Positions 43,507 through 52,980 are shown, counted from the first letter of the stretch. The stretch is DNA of 64,000 nucleotides from Azophilus sp965247035 (GCA_965247035.1 CBDFGJ010000001.1:310001-374000); one strand, 5' to 3'. Made by a program: numbers and translations. The notes: generated by a model from the sequence alone, not told the origin.

Positions 43507-46023
43507 TCAGGGCTGATCCGCCCCGGTCTTGATGGACTGAAGCAAGGTGGTGCTGAGTTCTTGCGCTCGTGCGATCTGGGCGTTGGTCATTGATTTCCGA
43601 AGGGAAGCCCTTAATTCGACAACGTTCTCGTGACCTTGCGCGGCGGCGAGATTCAACCAAGCATAAGCTTGGACATAGTCCTGCGGCACGCCCTTGCCGG
43701 CTGCGTACATCAAACCGAGGTTGTATTGCGCGTCGGCAAGGCCCTGCTCGGCCGCCTTGCGGTACCAGCGCACCGCCTCGGCGTCGTTCTTCGGCACGCC
43801 CTTGCCTAATGCGTACTTCAAGCCGAGGAGTAATTGCGCTTCGGCATGGCCCTGCTCGGCCGCCTTGCGGAACCAGCGCACCGCCTCGGCTTTGTCCTCC
43901 GGCACGCCCTCGCCGCCGTGGTACATCGCGCCGAGTTTGATTTGCGCGTTGGCGTAGCCCTGCTCGGCTGCCTTGCGGAACCAGCGCACCGCTTCGGCGT
44001 CGTTCTCCGCCACGCCCTCGCCGTCGTGGTACATCACGCCGAGGTTGTATTGCGCCGCGGCATGGCCCTGCTCGGCCGCCTTGCGGGACCAGTGCGCCGC
44101 CTCGGCGCCGTTCTCCGGCACGCCCTCGCCGTTTTTGTACATCACGCCGAGGTTGTATTGCGCCTTGGCATGGCCCTGCTCGGCCGCTTTGCGGAACCAG
44201 CGCACCGCCTCGGCGTCGTCCTGCGGCACGCCCTCGCCATTTTTGTACATTGTGCCGAGGCTGCCTTGCGCCTCGGCAAGGCCCTGCTCGGCCGCTTTGC
44301 GGAACCAGCGCACCGCCTCGGCGTCGTCCTGCGGCACGCCCTCGCCGTTTTTGTACATCACGCCGAGGTTGTATTGCGCCGCGGCATAGCCCTGCTCGGC
44401 CGCCTTGCGGTACCAGCGCACCGCCTCGGCGTCGTTCTTCGGCACGCCCTCGCCGTATGCGTACGCCAAGCCGAGGTTGTATTGCGCTTGGGCAAGGCCC
44501 GGCTCGGCCGCCTTGCGGTACCAGCGCACCGCCTCGGCTTTGTCCTCCGGCACGCCCTCGCCGGCTGCGTACATCGCGCCGAGGTTGTTTTGCGCGTCGG
44601 CGTCGCCCTGCTCGGCTGCCTTGCGGAACCAGCGCACCGCCTCGGCGTCGTCCTGCGGCACGCCCTCGCCGTTTTTGTACATCACGCCGAGGTTGTATTG
44701 CGCCGCGGCATAGCCCTGCTCGGCCGCCTTGCGGTACCAGCGCACTGCCTCGGCGTCGTCCTTCGGCACGCCCTCGCCGTATGCGTACGCCAAGCCGAGG
44801 TTGTATTGCGCTTGGGCAAGGCCCTGCTCGGCCGCCTTGCGGAACCAGCGCACCGCCTCGGCGTCGTCCTGCGGCACGCCCTCGCCGTTTTGGTACATCA
44901 TGCCGAGGTTGTACTGCGCCGCGGCGTCGCCCTGCTCGGCTGCCTTGCGGAACCAGCGCACCGCTTCGGCGTCGTCCTGCGGCACGCCCTCGCCGTTTTT
45001 GTACATCACGCCGAGGTTGTATTGCGCCGCGGCGTCGCCCTGCTCGGCTGCCTTGCGGTACCAGCGCACCGCTTCGGCGTCGCTCTGCGGCACGCCCTCG
45101 CCGAGGCGGTATGCACGGCCGAGGTTGGATTGCGCCTCGGCAAGGCCCTGCTCGGCCGCCTTGCGGAGCCAGCGCGCCGCCTCGGCGTCGTTCTGTGGCA
45201 CGCCCTCGCCGGCTGCGTACGACACGCCGAGGATGTATTGCGCGTCGGCATCGCCCTGCTCGGCTGCCTTGCGGTACCAGCGCACCGCTTCGGTGTCGTT
45301 CTGCGGCACGCCCTTGCCGAATTTGTACATCACGCCGAGGTTGTGTTGCGCGTCGGCGTCGCCCTGCTCGGCGGCCTTGCGGACCCAGCGCACCGCCTCG
45401 GCTTTGTCCTCCGGTACGCCCTCGCCGGATGCGTACCCCACCACGTCGAGGATGTGTTGCGCCGCGGCAAGGCCCTGCTCGGCCGCCTTGCGGAACCAGC
45501 GCGCCGCTTCGGCGCCGTCCTGCGGCACGCCCTTGCCGAATTTGTACATCACGCCGAGGTTGTGTTGCGCCTTGGCAAGGCCCTGCTCGGCTGCCTTGCG
45601 GAACCAGCGCACCGCCTCAGCGTCGTCCTGCGGCAAGCCCTCGCCGTTGTCGTACGACACGCCGAGGTTGTATTGCGCGTCGGCGTAGCCCTGCTCGGCC
45701 GCCTTGCGGTACCAGCGCACCGCCTCGGCGTCGTTCTCCGGCACGCCCTCGCCGTTTTTGTACATTGTGCCGAGGCGGTTTTGCGCCTTGGCATCGCCCT
45801 GCTCGGCGGATGGCGTAAGCTCTCGCAAGGCTGTCTCGAAATCGCCTCGGTTGTAGGCTTCCATGCCCGCTTGGAGATCCGCCGTGGCGATCTGCGGCCG
45901 GGGAAGAATGAACGGGAACAGCCAGACGAGGGGGCGGTTCAACGCGGCCTTCCGACGCAGCCAGCCCGCCGCGTTTTGGATGCGCAGGCGGCGGGCTCGT
46001 AATGCGATGAAGAAGATGTTCAT
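43507..46023 (-). CDS. Large secreted Sel1-repeat protein, unit 6
   Basis: About 838 residues from ATG 46023; the open frame runs further upstream to 46374 but only because it crosses the neighbouring gene. A basic leader and signal peptide (PLVWLFPFILPRPQIATA) precede about 20 Sel1-like repeats, the largest number in the cluster. Several are nearly identical, including a two-repeat block occurring twice (AQAQYNLGLAYAYGEGV with AAAQYNLGVMYKNGEGV). One repeat carries an inserted residue (ILDVVGYASGEGV). The tail is SIKTGADQP. It is predicted to be a periplasmic or extracellular binding solenoid. Confidence 0.85.
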   Translation of the reverse strand: MNIFFIALRARRLRIQNAAGWLRRKAALNRPLVWLFPFILPRPQIATADLQAGMEAYNRGDFETALRELTPSAEQGDAKAQNRLGTMYKNGEGVPENDAEAVRWYRKAAEQGYADAQYNLGVSYDNGEGLPQDDAEAVRWFRKAAEQGLAKAQHNLGVMYKFGKGVPQDGAEAARWFRKAAEQGLAAAQHILDVVGYASGEGVPEDKAEAVRWVRKAAEQGDADAQHNLGVMYKFGKGVPQNDTEAVRWYRKAAEQGDADAQYILGVSYAAGEGVPQNDAEAARWLRKAAEQGLAEAQSNLGRAYRLGEGVPQSDAEAVRWYRKAAEQGDAAAQYNLGVMYKNGEGVPQDDAEAVRWFRKAAEQGDAAAQYNLGMMYQNGEGVPQDDAEAVRWFRKAAEQGLAQAQYNLGLAYAYGEGVPKDDAEAVRWYRKAAEQGYAAAQYNLGVMYKNGEGVPQDDAEAVRWFRKAAEQGDADAQNNLGAMYAAGEGVPEDKAEAVRWYRKAAEPGLAQAQYNLGLAYAYGEGVPKNDAEAVRWYRKAAEQGYAAAQYNLGVMYKNGEGVPQDDAEAVRWFRKAAEQGLAEAQGSLGTMYKNGEGVPQDDAEAVRWFRKAAEQGHAKAQYNLGVMYKNGEGVPENGAEAAHWSRKAAEQGHAAAQYNLGVMYHDGEGVAENDAEAVRWFRKAAEQGYANAQIKLGAMYHGGEGVPEDKAEAVRWFRKAAEQGHAEAQLLLGLKYALGKGVPKNDAEAVRWYRKAAEQGLADAQYNLGLMYAAGKGVPQDYVQAYAWLNLAAAQGHENVVELRASLRKSMTNAQIARAQELSTTLLQSIKTGADQP

Positions 46024-46169
46024 GCTGTTGTGCTCACTCCGCCCGAGGCGCAAATCCGAACCGAAGATCAAAGAATACTCACCAAGGGGTTGTGGACTGT
46101 CAAGTTCAGTGGTCGGCGTCCATGCTGTGCGTATGTCTTGGCCTCGTGTATGGCCTCGTGCCTCGAACG

Positions 46170-47264
46170 CTAAATCACCCCTTTGTCCAAATCCAGCTTG
46201 CCTCGGGCAAGATTGAGCCGCAGCACATCCGAGGGGCCCTCGGCCAATTGCCAGGAGCGGGCTTTGCGGTACAGGCGCTCCAATGGATGTCCCACGACCA
46301 GGGCGCTGCCGCCGGCGAGTTGAATGGCGGCATTGACCAGTTGGGCGATGGCTTCGGAGGCGAACACCTTGCACATGATGGTTTCGTTGATGGTGTTGGC
46401 GCCGGTTTCAGCCAGCCGCGCCGTGCGGAACAGCATGCTGCGGGCAGCGAACGCCTGAATCCGCATATCGGCGTAGCGCAGGCGTACGCTCTCTCGTTGG
46501 GCGCGGGCTTGGCCGCTTCGGTCCGGCTGCTTGATGAGGTCGGTGGTGTAGCCAATCACCCAACGGCACAGGCCGACGCAATCGGCGGCCATGAGCAAGC
46601 GCGTGTTGTTGATTTGACCCATTGCCCGAGGCAGCCCCTCGCCCGGCTTGCCGATTAGATGCTCCTTGGGCACGCGAACGTCGGAGAATTCAAAAACTGC
46701 GTGATGGCTGCCGTCCAAGGATGCAAAGCGCTTGGTCATTTTCAGCCCGGGAACCCCGGCCTCCACCACCACCAAGGCCGGACCAGTGCCTTGAATATGC
46801 ACCAGCGTGTTCAGGAAGTCCGCCTCGGCGCCGCCGGTGACGTAGGATTTGCAACCGTTGATGACTATTTCATCGCCGTCATCATGCCCCGTGGTCGGGT
46901 GTTCAGCCGGTTCTGTGAAGGCAAAGGCGGCGCGTTTCTCACCCCGCATCATGGGTTGGAGAAAGCGGCTGGCCAAGGGTTGGGCACAACCGGCCAGTAC
47001 GCCTGGGCTGGGCCCGAAAACCGCTTCAAGGTAGGGTGGATTGTGCGCTGCAAGCTCCTCCCGCACGGTCGTCAAGGTCAAAGCCCCGGCTGCCGTGTCG
47101 CCATACTCCGGCGGTTGAGTCAGCTGGTAAAAGCCCGCCTTGCGGGCGGCGCGGGCCACTTCATCCCGGGCGTCGCCGCGCCCGGCAAGGGGCAGCAGCA
47201 CGGTTTGGGCGAAGTGCTTGGCGTCATCGCGCAAGCTGTTCAACTGATCGTCCAACAGGTGCAA
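46170..47264 (-). CDS. Acyl-CoA dehydrogenase family protein
   Basis: About 364 residues. No ATG is available near the start; TTG 47264 (HLLDDQLNSLRDDAKHFAQ) or another TTG three codons on must be used. The FAD-dependent fold is visible in AFAFTEPAEHPTTGHDD, INGCKSYVTGGAEADF and the C-terminal LAEGPSDVLRLNLARG. The usual catalytic glutamate context is altered, so substrate and activity are uncertain. It is cytoplasmic and electrons would go to ETF. It follows the small membrane protein gene by 20 bases on the same strand. Confidence 0.8.
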   Translation of the reverse strand: MHLLDDQLNSLRDDAKHFAQTVLLPLAGRGDARDEVARAARKAGFYQLTQPPEYGDTAAGALTLTTVREELAAHNPPYLEAVFGPSPGVLAGCAQPLASRFLQPMMRGEKRAAFAFTEPAEHPTTGHDDGDEIVINGCKSYVTGGAEADFLNTLVHIQGTGPALVVVEAGVPGLKMTKRFASLDGSHHAVFEFSDVRVPKEHLIGKPGEGLPRAMGQINNTRLLMAADCVGLCRWVIGYTTDLIKQPDRSGQARAQRESVRLRYADMRIQAFAARSMLFRTARLAETGANTINETIMCKVFASEAIAQLVNAAIQLAGGSALVVGHPLERLYRKARSWQLAEGPSDVLRLNLARGKLDLDKGVI

Positions 47265-47283
47265 GCTCAGTCAGCAGCAGTGC

Positions 47284-47655
47284 CTACAGGGCCGGTCCTA
47301 TGAGGATGACGACAATCAACAGCACGCACAGCGCCATGATGCCAACAGCGTAAAAAATGAGGCTTTCCCGGCGCGCGGAGCGCCGCAAAAAATGCTCCAC
47401 CTGTTCGGGTTGCTGCGCGGTTATGGCGGCGGTCAGGCGGTAGCGGGTGATGCCGTCGCGTTTTGGCAAGCACACGAACATCTCCGGCGTGTTGTTCAGC
47501 AAGCGCACCACGTCGGCGAAGGCGATGCCCGTGTAGCGCGCCAATTGGGTTGGATGCAGGCCCTTGCCCGGATGGTCCAGGAAGCAGCGGTAGAGATCAA
47601 ATAGCCGCCGCACCCGGCCGCGAAACCGGAAACTAAATGGAATTAGGCTGAACAT
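47284..47655 (-). CDS. Small hypothetical protein with C-terminal membrane helix
   Basis: The protein has 123 residues from ATG 47655. The middle (GLHPTQLARYTGIAFADVVRLLNNTPEMF) resembles a small winged-helix segment. The C terminus (LIFYAVGIMALCVLLIVVILIG) is one membrane helix, so it may be a tail-anchored protein. I do not recognise the family. It lies between the acyl-CoA dehydrogenase gene and cmoB, seven bases past the cmoB stop, and may share their transcript. Confidence 0.6.
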   Translation of the reverse strand: MFSLIPFSFRFRGRVRRLFDLYRCFLDHPGKGLHPTQLARYTGIAFADVVRLLNNTPEMFVCLPKRDGITRYRLTAAITAQQPEQVEHFLRRSARRESLIFYAVGIMALCVLLIVVILIGPAL

Positions 47656-47662
47656 TCGCCCG

Positions 47663-48673
47663 TCAGCTTAGGTTTCTGGCCGTTACAACGCAACGCCTGG
47701 GTGCCGGGTGTCCTTCAATGGTCAGGTGCGGATTGTTGGGATCAAGCGCCGCCGATAAGGATTCAAAGCGCATCCAAGGGGTGGAGCGCTGCTCCTGCTT
47801 CGTGGTGGTGCTGACATCAACAACGGCAATGTCCTGAAAGCCGGCCGCAGCCAGCCAAGCGGTCAGGGTTGCTGGCGTGGGAATGATCCAGACGTTGCGC
47901 ATGCGCGCATAACGGCCGGGCGGCTTGAGCGGCTTGGCGCCATCAACCACCAAACTCTCCACAACGGCTTGGCCGCCAGCCGTCAAACATCGCCGTAGCT
48001 GCTCAAGGTGCTTTTGCGGGTCTCTTTGGTGGTGCAGCACGCCCATGCTGAAGACGGCGTCAAAATGGGCGGCCGTCAAGTGGGGTGGTAACTGTTCAAA
48101 GCGTAGTGGCAGCACCCAGTTGCGCCCGCTGCGGGCGAAGTGGTTGAACGCCTGATGCTGCATGTGACACAGGATGCTGGAGTCTATGCCCACCACCAGT
48201 TCGGTGCCGGTGGCGAGCATGCGCCAGCCGAAGTAGCCGTTGCCGCACCCAACATCAAGCACCCGACAGCCGCGAAGATCCACTGCCGACGCCAGCCTGC
48301 GCCACTTCCAGTGCGAGCGCCATTCCGCCTGCACGGTGGTGCCGAACCAGTTGAATGGCCCTTTGCGCCAAGGATGCAGAGCCTCAAGGCTTGCCAGCAG
48401 CCGAGCACGATCATCCGCTGCCAGGTTCCCGTCCAGGCTGATCACGTCGCCAATGGTCAGTTGCGCATTCCCCGGCTCCGGCAGGTGGTCAATAGCCGCT
48501 TGCCAGCGCGGGTAGTCCCCATGCTGGCGTAGGTTAGCCAGCATGTGTTGGTGCAGTTCGTCCCATTGCGGCAGCAGCCGGTACAGAGGCGCAAAACGCA
48601 CGTCGAGTGCCGCGCTTGACGTTCGCGTAGCGGAACCCGAAGAGGTTGATTGGCGGTATTTGTTTCCAGTCAT
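47663..48673 (-). CDS. cmoB: tRNA U34 carboxymethyltransferase CmoB
   Basis: About 336 residues from ATG 48673, close to the usual 323; the open frame continues to 48766, but that part consists of repeats. The SAM-binding motif is VLDVGCGNGYFGWRML. Family marks WRKGPFNWFGTTVQAEWRS, FSMGVLHHQRDPQKHLEQL and the C-terminal PNNPHLTIEGHPAPRR are all present. The enzyme transfers the carboxymethyl group of carboxy-SAM to 5-hydroxyuridine at tRNA position 34. CmoA, which makes carboxy-SAM, is not in the window. Confidence 0.9.
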   Translation of the reverse strand: MTGNKYRQSTSSGSATRTSSAALDVRFAPLYRLLPQWDELHQHMLANLRQHGDYPRWQAAIDHLPEPGNAQLTIGDVISLDGNLAADDRARLLASLEALHPWRKGPFNWFGTTVQAEWRSHWKWRRLASAVDLRGCRVLDVGCGNGYFGWRMLATGTELVVGIDSSILCHMQHQAFNHFARSGRNWVLPLRFEQLPPHLTAAHFDAVFSMGVLHHQRDPQKHLEQLRRCLTAGGQAVVESLVVDGAKPLKPPGRYARMRNVWIIPTPATLTAWLAAAGFQDIAVVDVSTTTKQEQRSTPWMRFESLSAALDPNNPHLTIEGHPAPRRCVVTARNLS

Positions 48674-48757
48674 TGCGGTGCGATTGATGGCCTCTCGTGG
48701 CTGTTTGGCTGGATGGCGTCCCCAAGGCGCACCCTCTTTGTCAAATTCAGGGCGCTT

Positions 48758-48797
48758 GTCAAACAAGGCGCTGATTTGTCAAACAGGGCGCTGATTT
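48758..48797 (-). repeat. Tandem 20-bp repeats with TTGACA upstream of cmoB
   Basis: Two copies of GTCAAACA(A/G)GGCGCTGATTT stand head to tail, with a partial third at 48739-48757. On the minus strand each carries TTTGACAA, giving several -35-like boxes spaced about 20 bases apart upstream of cmoB. They may tune the promoter or be a simple slippage product. Confidence 0.5.
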
Positions 48798-48932
48798 ATT
48801 CCTGTCAGTGGACTTTCAGATCATTTGGACGCAAGTTAAGGGTAACAGTCGGGCCAAGTTGAGCGGAACTGGCGGATGCGCCGCTCCATCCTAGTGGTCC
48901 GAGCCAACGCTTAGCCAAGCTACATTAGCGCT

Positions 48933-51005
48933 ATGGATAGTGATCGTTTGAACAATCCAGACCTCTACATCAACAGGGAGTTGTCCCTGTTGGAGTTTTA
49001 TCGTCGCGTGCTCGCCCAAGCCAAGGACGACACCCTGCCCCTGTTGGAGCGCCTGCGGTTTCTATGCATTTCCAGTTCGGTGCTGGACGAGTTCTTTGAA
49101 ATTCGCGTTTCCGGGCTGAAGCAGCAGGCGGCTGTTGACGCCACCCAGCGCGGCCCGGACAACCTGATGCCTTCCGAGCAGCTGCGGCGCATCGCGCAAA
49201 CCGCCCGCACCATCATTGACGAACAATATCGGGTGCTGAATGACCTGCTGATGCCGGCGCTGGAGGCCGAGGGCATCCGCTTCATCAATAAGGAGGATTG
49301 GAGCGTTGCGCAGCGCAAGTGGATCAAGCGCTACTTCAACCGCGAATTGGCGCCCATTATGAGCCCGATGGGCTTGGACCTGGCCCACCCCTTCCCGACG
49401 CCGCTCAACAAAAGCCTGGCCTTCATCGTCAACCTGAAGGGTAAGGACGCCTTTGGCCGCAACAGCGGCAAAGCCATCGTGCAGGCGCCCCGAGCGCTGC
49501 CCCGAGTGGTGCGGCTGCCGCAAACATGCGCCGACGGGCCAAATGAATTTGTCCTGTTGTCCTCCATCATCGATGCGCACATGGATGAGCTGTTCCCCGG
49601 CATGGAGGCCACCGGCGTGTATCAGTTCCGGGTGACGCGCAACAGCGATCTGTTCGTGGACGAGGAGGAGGTGGACGATCTGTTGCGGGCGCTTGAAGGC
49701 GAGCTGTTCTCCCGCCGCTATGGCGACGCGGTGCGTTTGGAGGTGGCCCAGGACTGCCCGCAGGAGCTGGAGTCGTTCCTGACCGCCCAATTCCATCTCT
49801 TGCAGGACGATGTGTATCGCTGCAACGGCCCGGTCAATCTCATGCGCCTGACCACGGTGCCGGATTTGGTTGATCGCCCGGACCTCAAATACCCGGGCTT
49901 TCGGCCCAGCGTGCCGGAGAGCATTCGCCACACCGCCGACATGTTTGAGTCCATCTCCGCCGGAGACCTGCTGCTGCATCACCCGTTTGAGTCATTCGCC
50001 CCCTTTCTGGAGTTTCTGCGTCAAGCGGCGCGGGATCCGCAAGTGCTGTCCATCCGGCAAACGCTGTACCGAACAGGCGCCCAGTCGGCTGTGGTGGAGG
50101 CGTTGACGGATGCGGCCTCCAACGGCAAGGAAGTGATGGTGGTCATCGAATTGCGGGCGCGTTTTGACGAAGCGGAGAACATCAAGCTCGCCAACCGCCT
50201 GCAAAGCGTCGGCGCCCAGGTGGTGTACGGCGTCGTTGGCCACAAGACCCACGGCAAGATGAGCATGGTCATCCGGCGGGAGGGAGGGGCGCTTAAGCGT
50301 TACGTGCATCTTGGCACCGGCAACTACCACACCCGCACCACTAGGCTGTATACGGATTATGGCCTGTTCACCTGCGATGACGCCGTCGGCAATGACGTGC
50401 AGAAGGTGTTTCAGCAGCTCACCTCCATGGGCCGGGCCGGGCGCTTGAAGAAATTGCTGCAATCGCCATTCACCTTGCACAGGTCCATGCTCAACTTCAT
50501 TGAAGCCGAGGCGGACAACGCCCGCAGGAACAAGCCAGCTCGGGTGATGGCGAAGATGAACTCATTGGGGGAGCCCGGCATCATTCAAGCGCTCTACCGG
50601 GCCAGCCAGGCCGGCGTGCGGATTGATTTGATCGTGCGCGGTATTTGCGCCTTGCGGCCAGGGATCGAGGGGGTTTCGGAGAACATTCGGGTGCGCTCCA
50701 TCGTCGGCCGCTTTTTGGAGCACACCCGGGTGTGCTACTTCGAGAACGACGGTGACCCCAAGGTTTTCCTTTCCAGTGCGGACTGGATGGAGCGCAACTT
50801 CTTCAGCCGAGTGGAGGTTTGCTTTCCGGTGGAGGATGAACGCCTGAAACGGCGGGTGGTGGCGGAATCCTTCGACAACTATCTTGCCGACAATTGCCAG
50901 GCTTGGCTGCTGCAAAAGGACGGCACCTACGTTGCCGCACGCGGCAGGTCCGGCAAACGCAAGAGGGCCCAAGAGGTTCTGCTGACGAAGTTGACGGCGG
51001 GCTAA
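48933..51005 (+). CDS. ppk1: Polyphosphate kinase 1
   Basis: This 690-residue protein has the normal length. It starts LYINRELSLLEFYRRVL, the typical N terminus. The autophosphorylated histidine is in GHKTHGKMSMVIRREG and the second active-site His in EHTRVCYFENDGDPKVFLSSADWMERNF. It makes polyphosphate from ATP and runs in reverse. It is membrane-associated or cytoplasmic. The convergent Ppx/GppA-type gene at 51336-52895 degrades polyphosphate, so synthesis and breakdown genes are side by side but on opposite strands. Confidence 0.95.
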   Translation: MDSDRLNNPDLYINRELSLLEFYRRVLAQAKDDTLPLLERLRFLCISSSVLDEFFEIRVSGLKQQAAVDATQRGPDNLMPSEQLRRIAQTARTIIDEQYRVLNDLLMPALEAEGIRFINKEDWSVAQRKWIKRYFNRELAPIMSPMGLDLAHPFPTPLNKSLAFIVNLKGKDAFGRNSGKAIVQAPRALPRVVRLPQTCADGPNEFVLLSSIIDAHMDELFPGMEATGVYQFRVTRNSDLFVDEEEVDDLLRALEGELFSRRYGDAVRLEVAQDCPQELESFLTAQFHLLQDDVYRCNGPVNLMRLTTVPDLVDRPDLKYPGFRPSVPESIRHTADMFESISAGDLLLHHPFESFAPFLEFLRQAARDPQVLSIRQTLYRTGAQSAVVEALTDAASNGKEVMVVIELRARFDEAENIKLANRLQSVGAQVVYGVVGHKTHGKMSMVIRREGGALKRYVHLGTGNYHTRTTRLYTDYGLFTCDDAVGNDVQKVFQQLTSMGRAGRLKKLLQSPFTLHRSMLNFIEAEADNARRNKPARVMAKMNSLGEPGIIQALYRASQAGVRIDLIVRGICALRPGIEGVSENIRVRSIVGRFLEHTRVCYFENDGDPKVFLSSADWMERNFFSRVEVCFPVEDERLKRRVVAESFDNYLADNCQAWLLQKDGTYVAARGRSGKRKRAQEVLLTKLTAG

Positions 51006-51079
51006 CCCAAAAGCATTCATGCAATGTGCGGGCTCAGGGGCCAATGGAGATTTCGCGCACCCCTCACTAAAAGATTCTT

Positions 51080-51250
51080 CTGAGCCACCCACGGCGGCCA
51101 GCCGCTCCGCGCAAGCAACAGGGCTAGTGCAGGGGAGGCCGGCTCAATGCGCACGGCCGGTTCTGAAGGGGAGCAGGTTTGGGGCGCTGACCTGCCGGCG
51201 CACGGCCCCGTCGTCGTGCCGGGGGATGGGCGCAAGCACGAGCTTAACGC
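51080..51250 (-). repeat. Dispersed intergenic repeat, copy 2
   Basis: Inverted copy of the element at 16862-17035, running from CCACCCACGGCGG to GAGCTTAACGC on the plus strand. It fills most of the gap between the convergent ppk1 and exopolyphosphatase genes (51006-51335). The outer parts of the gap show nothing else. Confidence 0.5.
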
Positions 51251-51335
51251 ACCGGCCGGTTAGCGCCCCATGGCGCGAATGGCGTGAAATTCAAGGCTAG
51301 GTGGACTATAGAGAGGGGAGGGCACTGTGCCGGCG

Positions 51336-52895
51336 TTAGCTGGATTTCACTTGCAGGCTGATGGTTGAAGGCGCCAAGTAGTCGGCCTCCTGCCTTAAAT
51401 CCAGTTTGGTCAAGGAGCGCTTGGCCAACCACTCCTTGGGCAATGTCAACAACAACTCGTTGTTGCTGGCTTCGGCGGCCACATGGGGTAGGGGGTCGTT
51501 GTCGCGGCCTCGGTGCAGGATGACCGCCAGCCGCAGCAGGGCGGCAAGGCGGAGGACGCGCTCCTCCTGCGGCAAGGCATTGCCCTCCACCAGAAACCGG
51601 TGCCGATGCAGGCGCACCAAAGTGGCCAATTGGCCTTGGCCCAGCCGGGAAAAACCCGGCATATCCATGTGCGCCAAGAGGTAGCCGCCATGCTTGTGAT
51701 ACTGATTGTGCGCAATGTCCAGGCCGATTTCGTGCAGGTCCGCCGCCCAGCCCAGCAACAAGCGATCCTCGGAGGCCTGCAACCGCCAGCAGGGGGCGAC
51801 TTGGGCGAGCAGGCTCAAAGCGGTGTCTCGCACTCGTTTTGCGTGATTGACGTCGATCTGATAGCGGCGCATCAGGTCGCGCACGCTGTGGTCGCGGGTG
51901 TCTTGGTGATGCACCCGTCCAAGCAGGTCCCACAGCAGCCCCTCGCGCAGGGCCCCTTGGCTGACTTGCAGGCGTTCCAACCGCAAGGACTCGATGATTG
52001 CCATCAGCACCGCCACTCCACCGGGGAATACTTTTTGTCGGTTCGGCGAGAGACCGGGCAGCACCAGCTTCTTCAGATGCTTGGCTTGAACCATGCGGGC
52101 GATGATGTCTTCAACGCCCTCGCGGGAGATGTTGTTGAGCTCCTCTCCGTGCAGGTTGGTGAGCACATTCTGCACCGCCAGCATCGTGCCGGAAGCGCCG
52201 ATGGCGGTGTCCCAACCGGCCGTCAGGTATTGGTTGCGAATGCTCTGGAGTTCCTGTTTGCACTGGTCTATTGCGGATTTGAACGCATCCCAAGTGAGGG
52301 CGCCGCTGTTGAAGCATTGATGGCTGAGCGATACGCAGCCGATGTAGAGGCTTTCCATGACCTCCGGCTGAAATCGGCGGCCGAGGATGAATTCCGTGCT
52401 GCCGCCGCCGATATCGAAGACGAGGCGGCGCTCGTGGTTGTCCTCCAAAGCGTGGGAGACGCCGAGATAGATCAGCCTAGCCTCCTCACGGCCGGATATG
52501 ATCTCCACTTGATGGCCCAGCAACTGCTCGGCTTTGGCGATGAACGCTGCCGCATCGCGCGCCTGGCGCAGCGCGTTGGTGCCCACCACACGCACGTTCT
52601 CGCGTTGTAGGTGCCGCACACGCTGCCCGAAGCGCTCAAGGCAATCCAGAGAACGTTGGACGGCCGCCTCGGTCAATTGCTGATTGAGGCCTAGACCGCC
52701 GGCGAGCCGCACCATTTCACGAATCCTGTCGACCGTTTGCAGGCGTCCGTTGACTTCCTGGGCGACGATCAGGTGAAAGCTGTTGGAGCCGAGGTCTATT
52801 GCCGCTAGATTTTGCGGAACGTCATCGGCGGAGAGAGGGCCGGAATCCTCTTCTCTTGCCGGGAAGGACCGGAACGCCAAGGCGTCTTGGGCCAT
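51336..52895 (-). CDS. ppx: Ppx/GppA-family exopolyphosphatase
   Basis: About 519 residues from ATG 52895, preceded by GGGGAA; the longer frame lacks such a site. The actin-like ATPase fold is visible in AAIDLGSNSFHLIVAQ, VVGTNALRQARDA, EIISGREEARLIYLG and LVFDIGGGSTEFILG. The C-terminal half has an HD-like segment (AADLHEIGLDI, YHKHGGYLL). It removes phosphate from polyphosphate ends or from pppGpp; the two activities cannot be told apart here. The convergent position next to ppk1 favours polyphosphate turnover. Confidence 0.9.
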   Translation of the reverse strand: MAQDALAFRSFPAREEDSGPLSADDVPQNLAAIDLGSNSFHLIVAQEVNGRLQTVDRIREMVRLAGGLGLNQQLTEAAVQRSLDCLERFGQRVRHLQRENVRVVGTNALRQARDAAAFIAKAEQLLGHQVEIISGREEARLIYLGVSHALEDNHERRLVFDIGGGSTEFILGRRFQPEVMESLYIGCVSLSHQCFNSGALTWDAFKSAIDQCKQELQSIRNQYLTAGWDTAIGASGTMLAVQNVLTNLHGEELNNISREGVEDIIARMVQAKHLKKLVLPGLSPNRQKVFPGGVAVLMAIIESLRLERLQVSQGALREGLLWDLLGRVHHQDTRDHSVRDLMRRYQIDVNHAKRVRDTALSLLAQVAPCWRLQASEDRLLLGWAADLHEIGLDIAHNQYHKHGGYLLAHMDMPGFSRLGQGQLATLVRLHRHRFLVEGNALPQEERVLRLAALLRLAVILHRGRDNDPLPHVAAEASNNELLLTLPKEWLAKRSLTKLDLRQEADYLAPSTISLQVKSS

Positions 52896-52980
52896 GCAGG
52901 TTCCCCGTCGAGATCGGCCTATTCTATATTTGATCTGGAATCTGTTGAAAGCCGGGGATGGGAATTGCCAGGGCTCAAGG

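Larger units (their letters stand above)
36245..46120 (-). repeat. Tandem array of six Sel1 genes with conserved spacers
   Basis: Six same-strand paralogues are separated by near-identical spacers at 37245-37498, 38938-39190, 40841-41099, 41993-42247 and 43249-43506. Each spacer holds a TTGACA (minus strand; for example 39012-39017 and 40915-40920) that may be the -35 of the following gene, then the block starting AGGAACTCATAG. The upstream half of the spacer also precedes unit 6 (46024-46120). The array spans about 10 kb and evolved by repeated unequal crossing over of gene plus spacer units. Confidence 0.8.

Noticed and set aside
43834..46002. 722-codon open frame opposite Sel1 unit 6 (and similar ones opposite units 2-5)
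   Set aside because: The repeat composition of the Sel1 genes keeps the other frames open. The frame mirrors the repeats, has no ribosome binding site and no recognisable fold.
36245..46120. CRISPR-like regular repeats
   Set aside because: The 108-bp periodicity is coding (36-residue Sel1 units), without short identical repeats and unique spacers.
51513..52610. 365-codon plus-strand frame
   Set aside because: It is antisense to the exopolyphosphatase gene and has no independent support.
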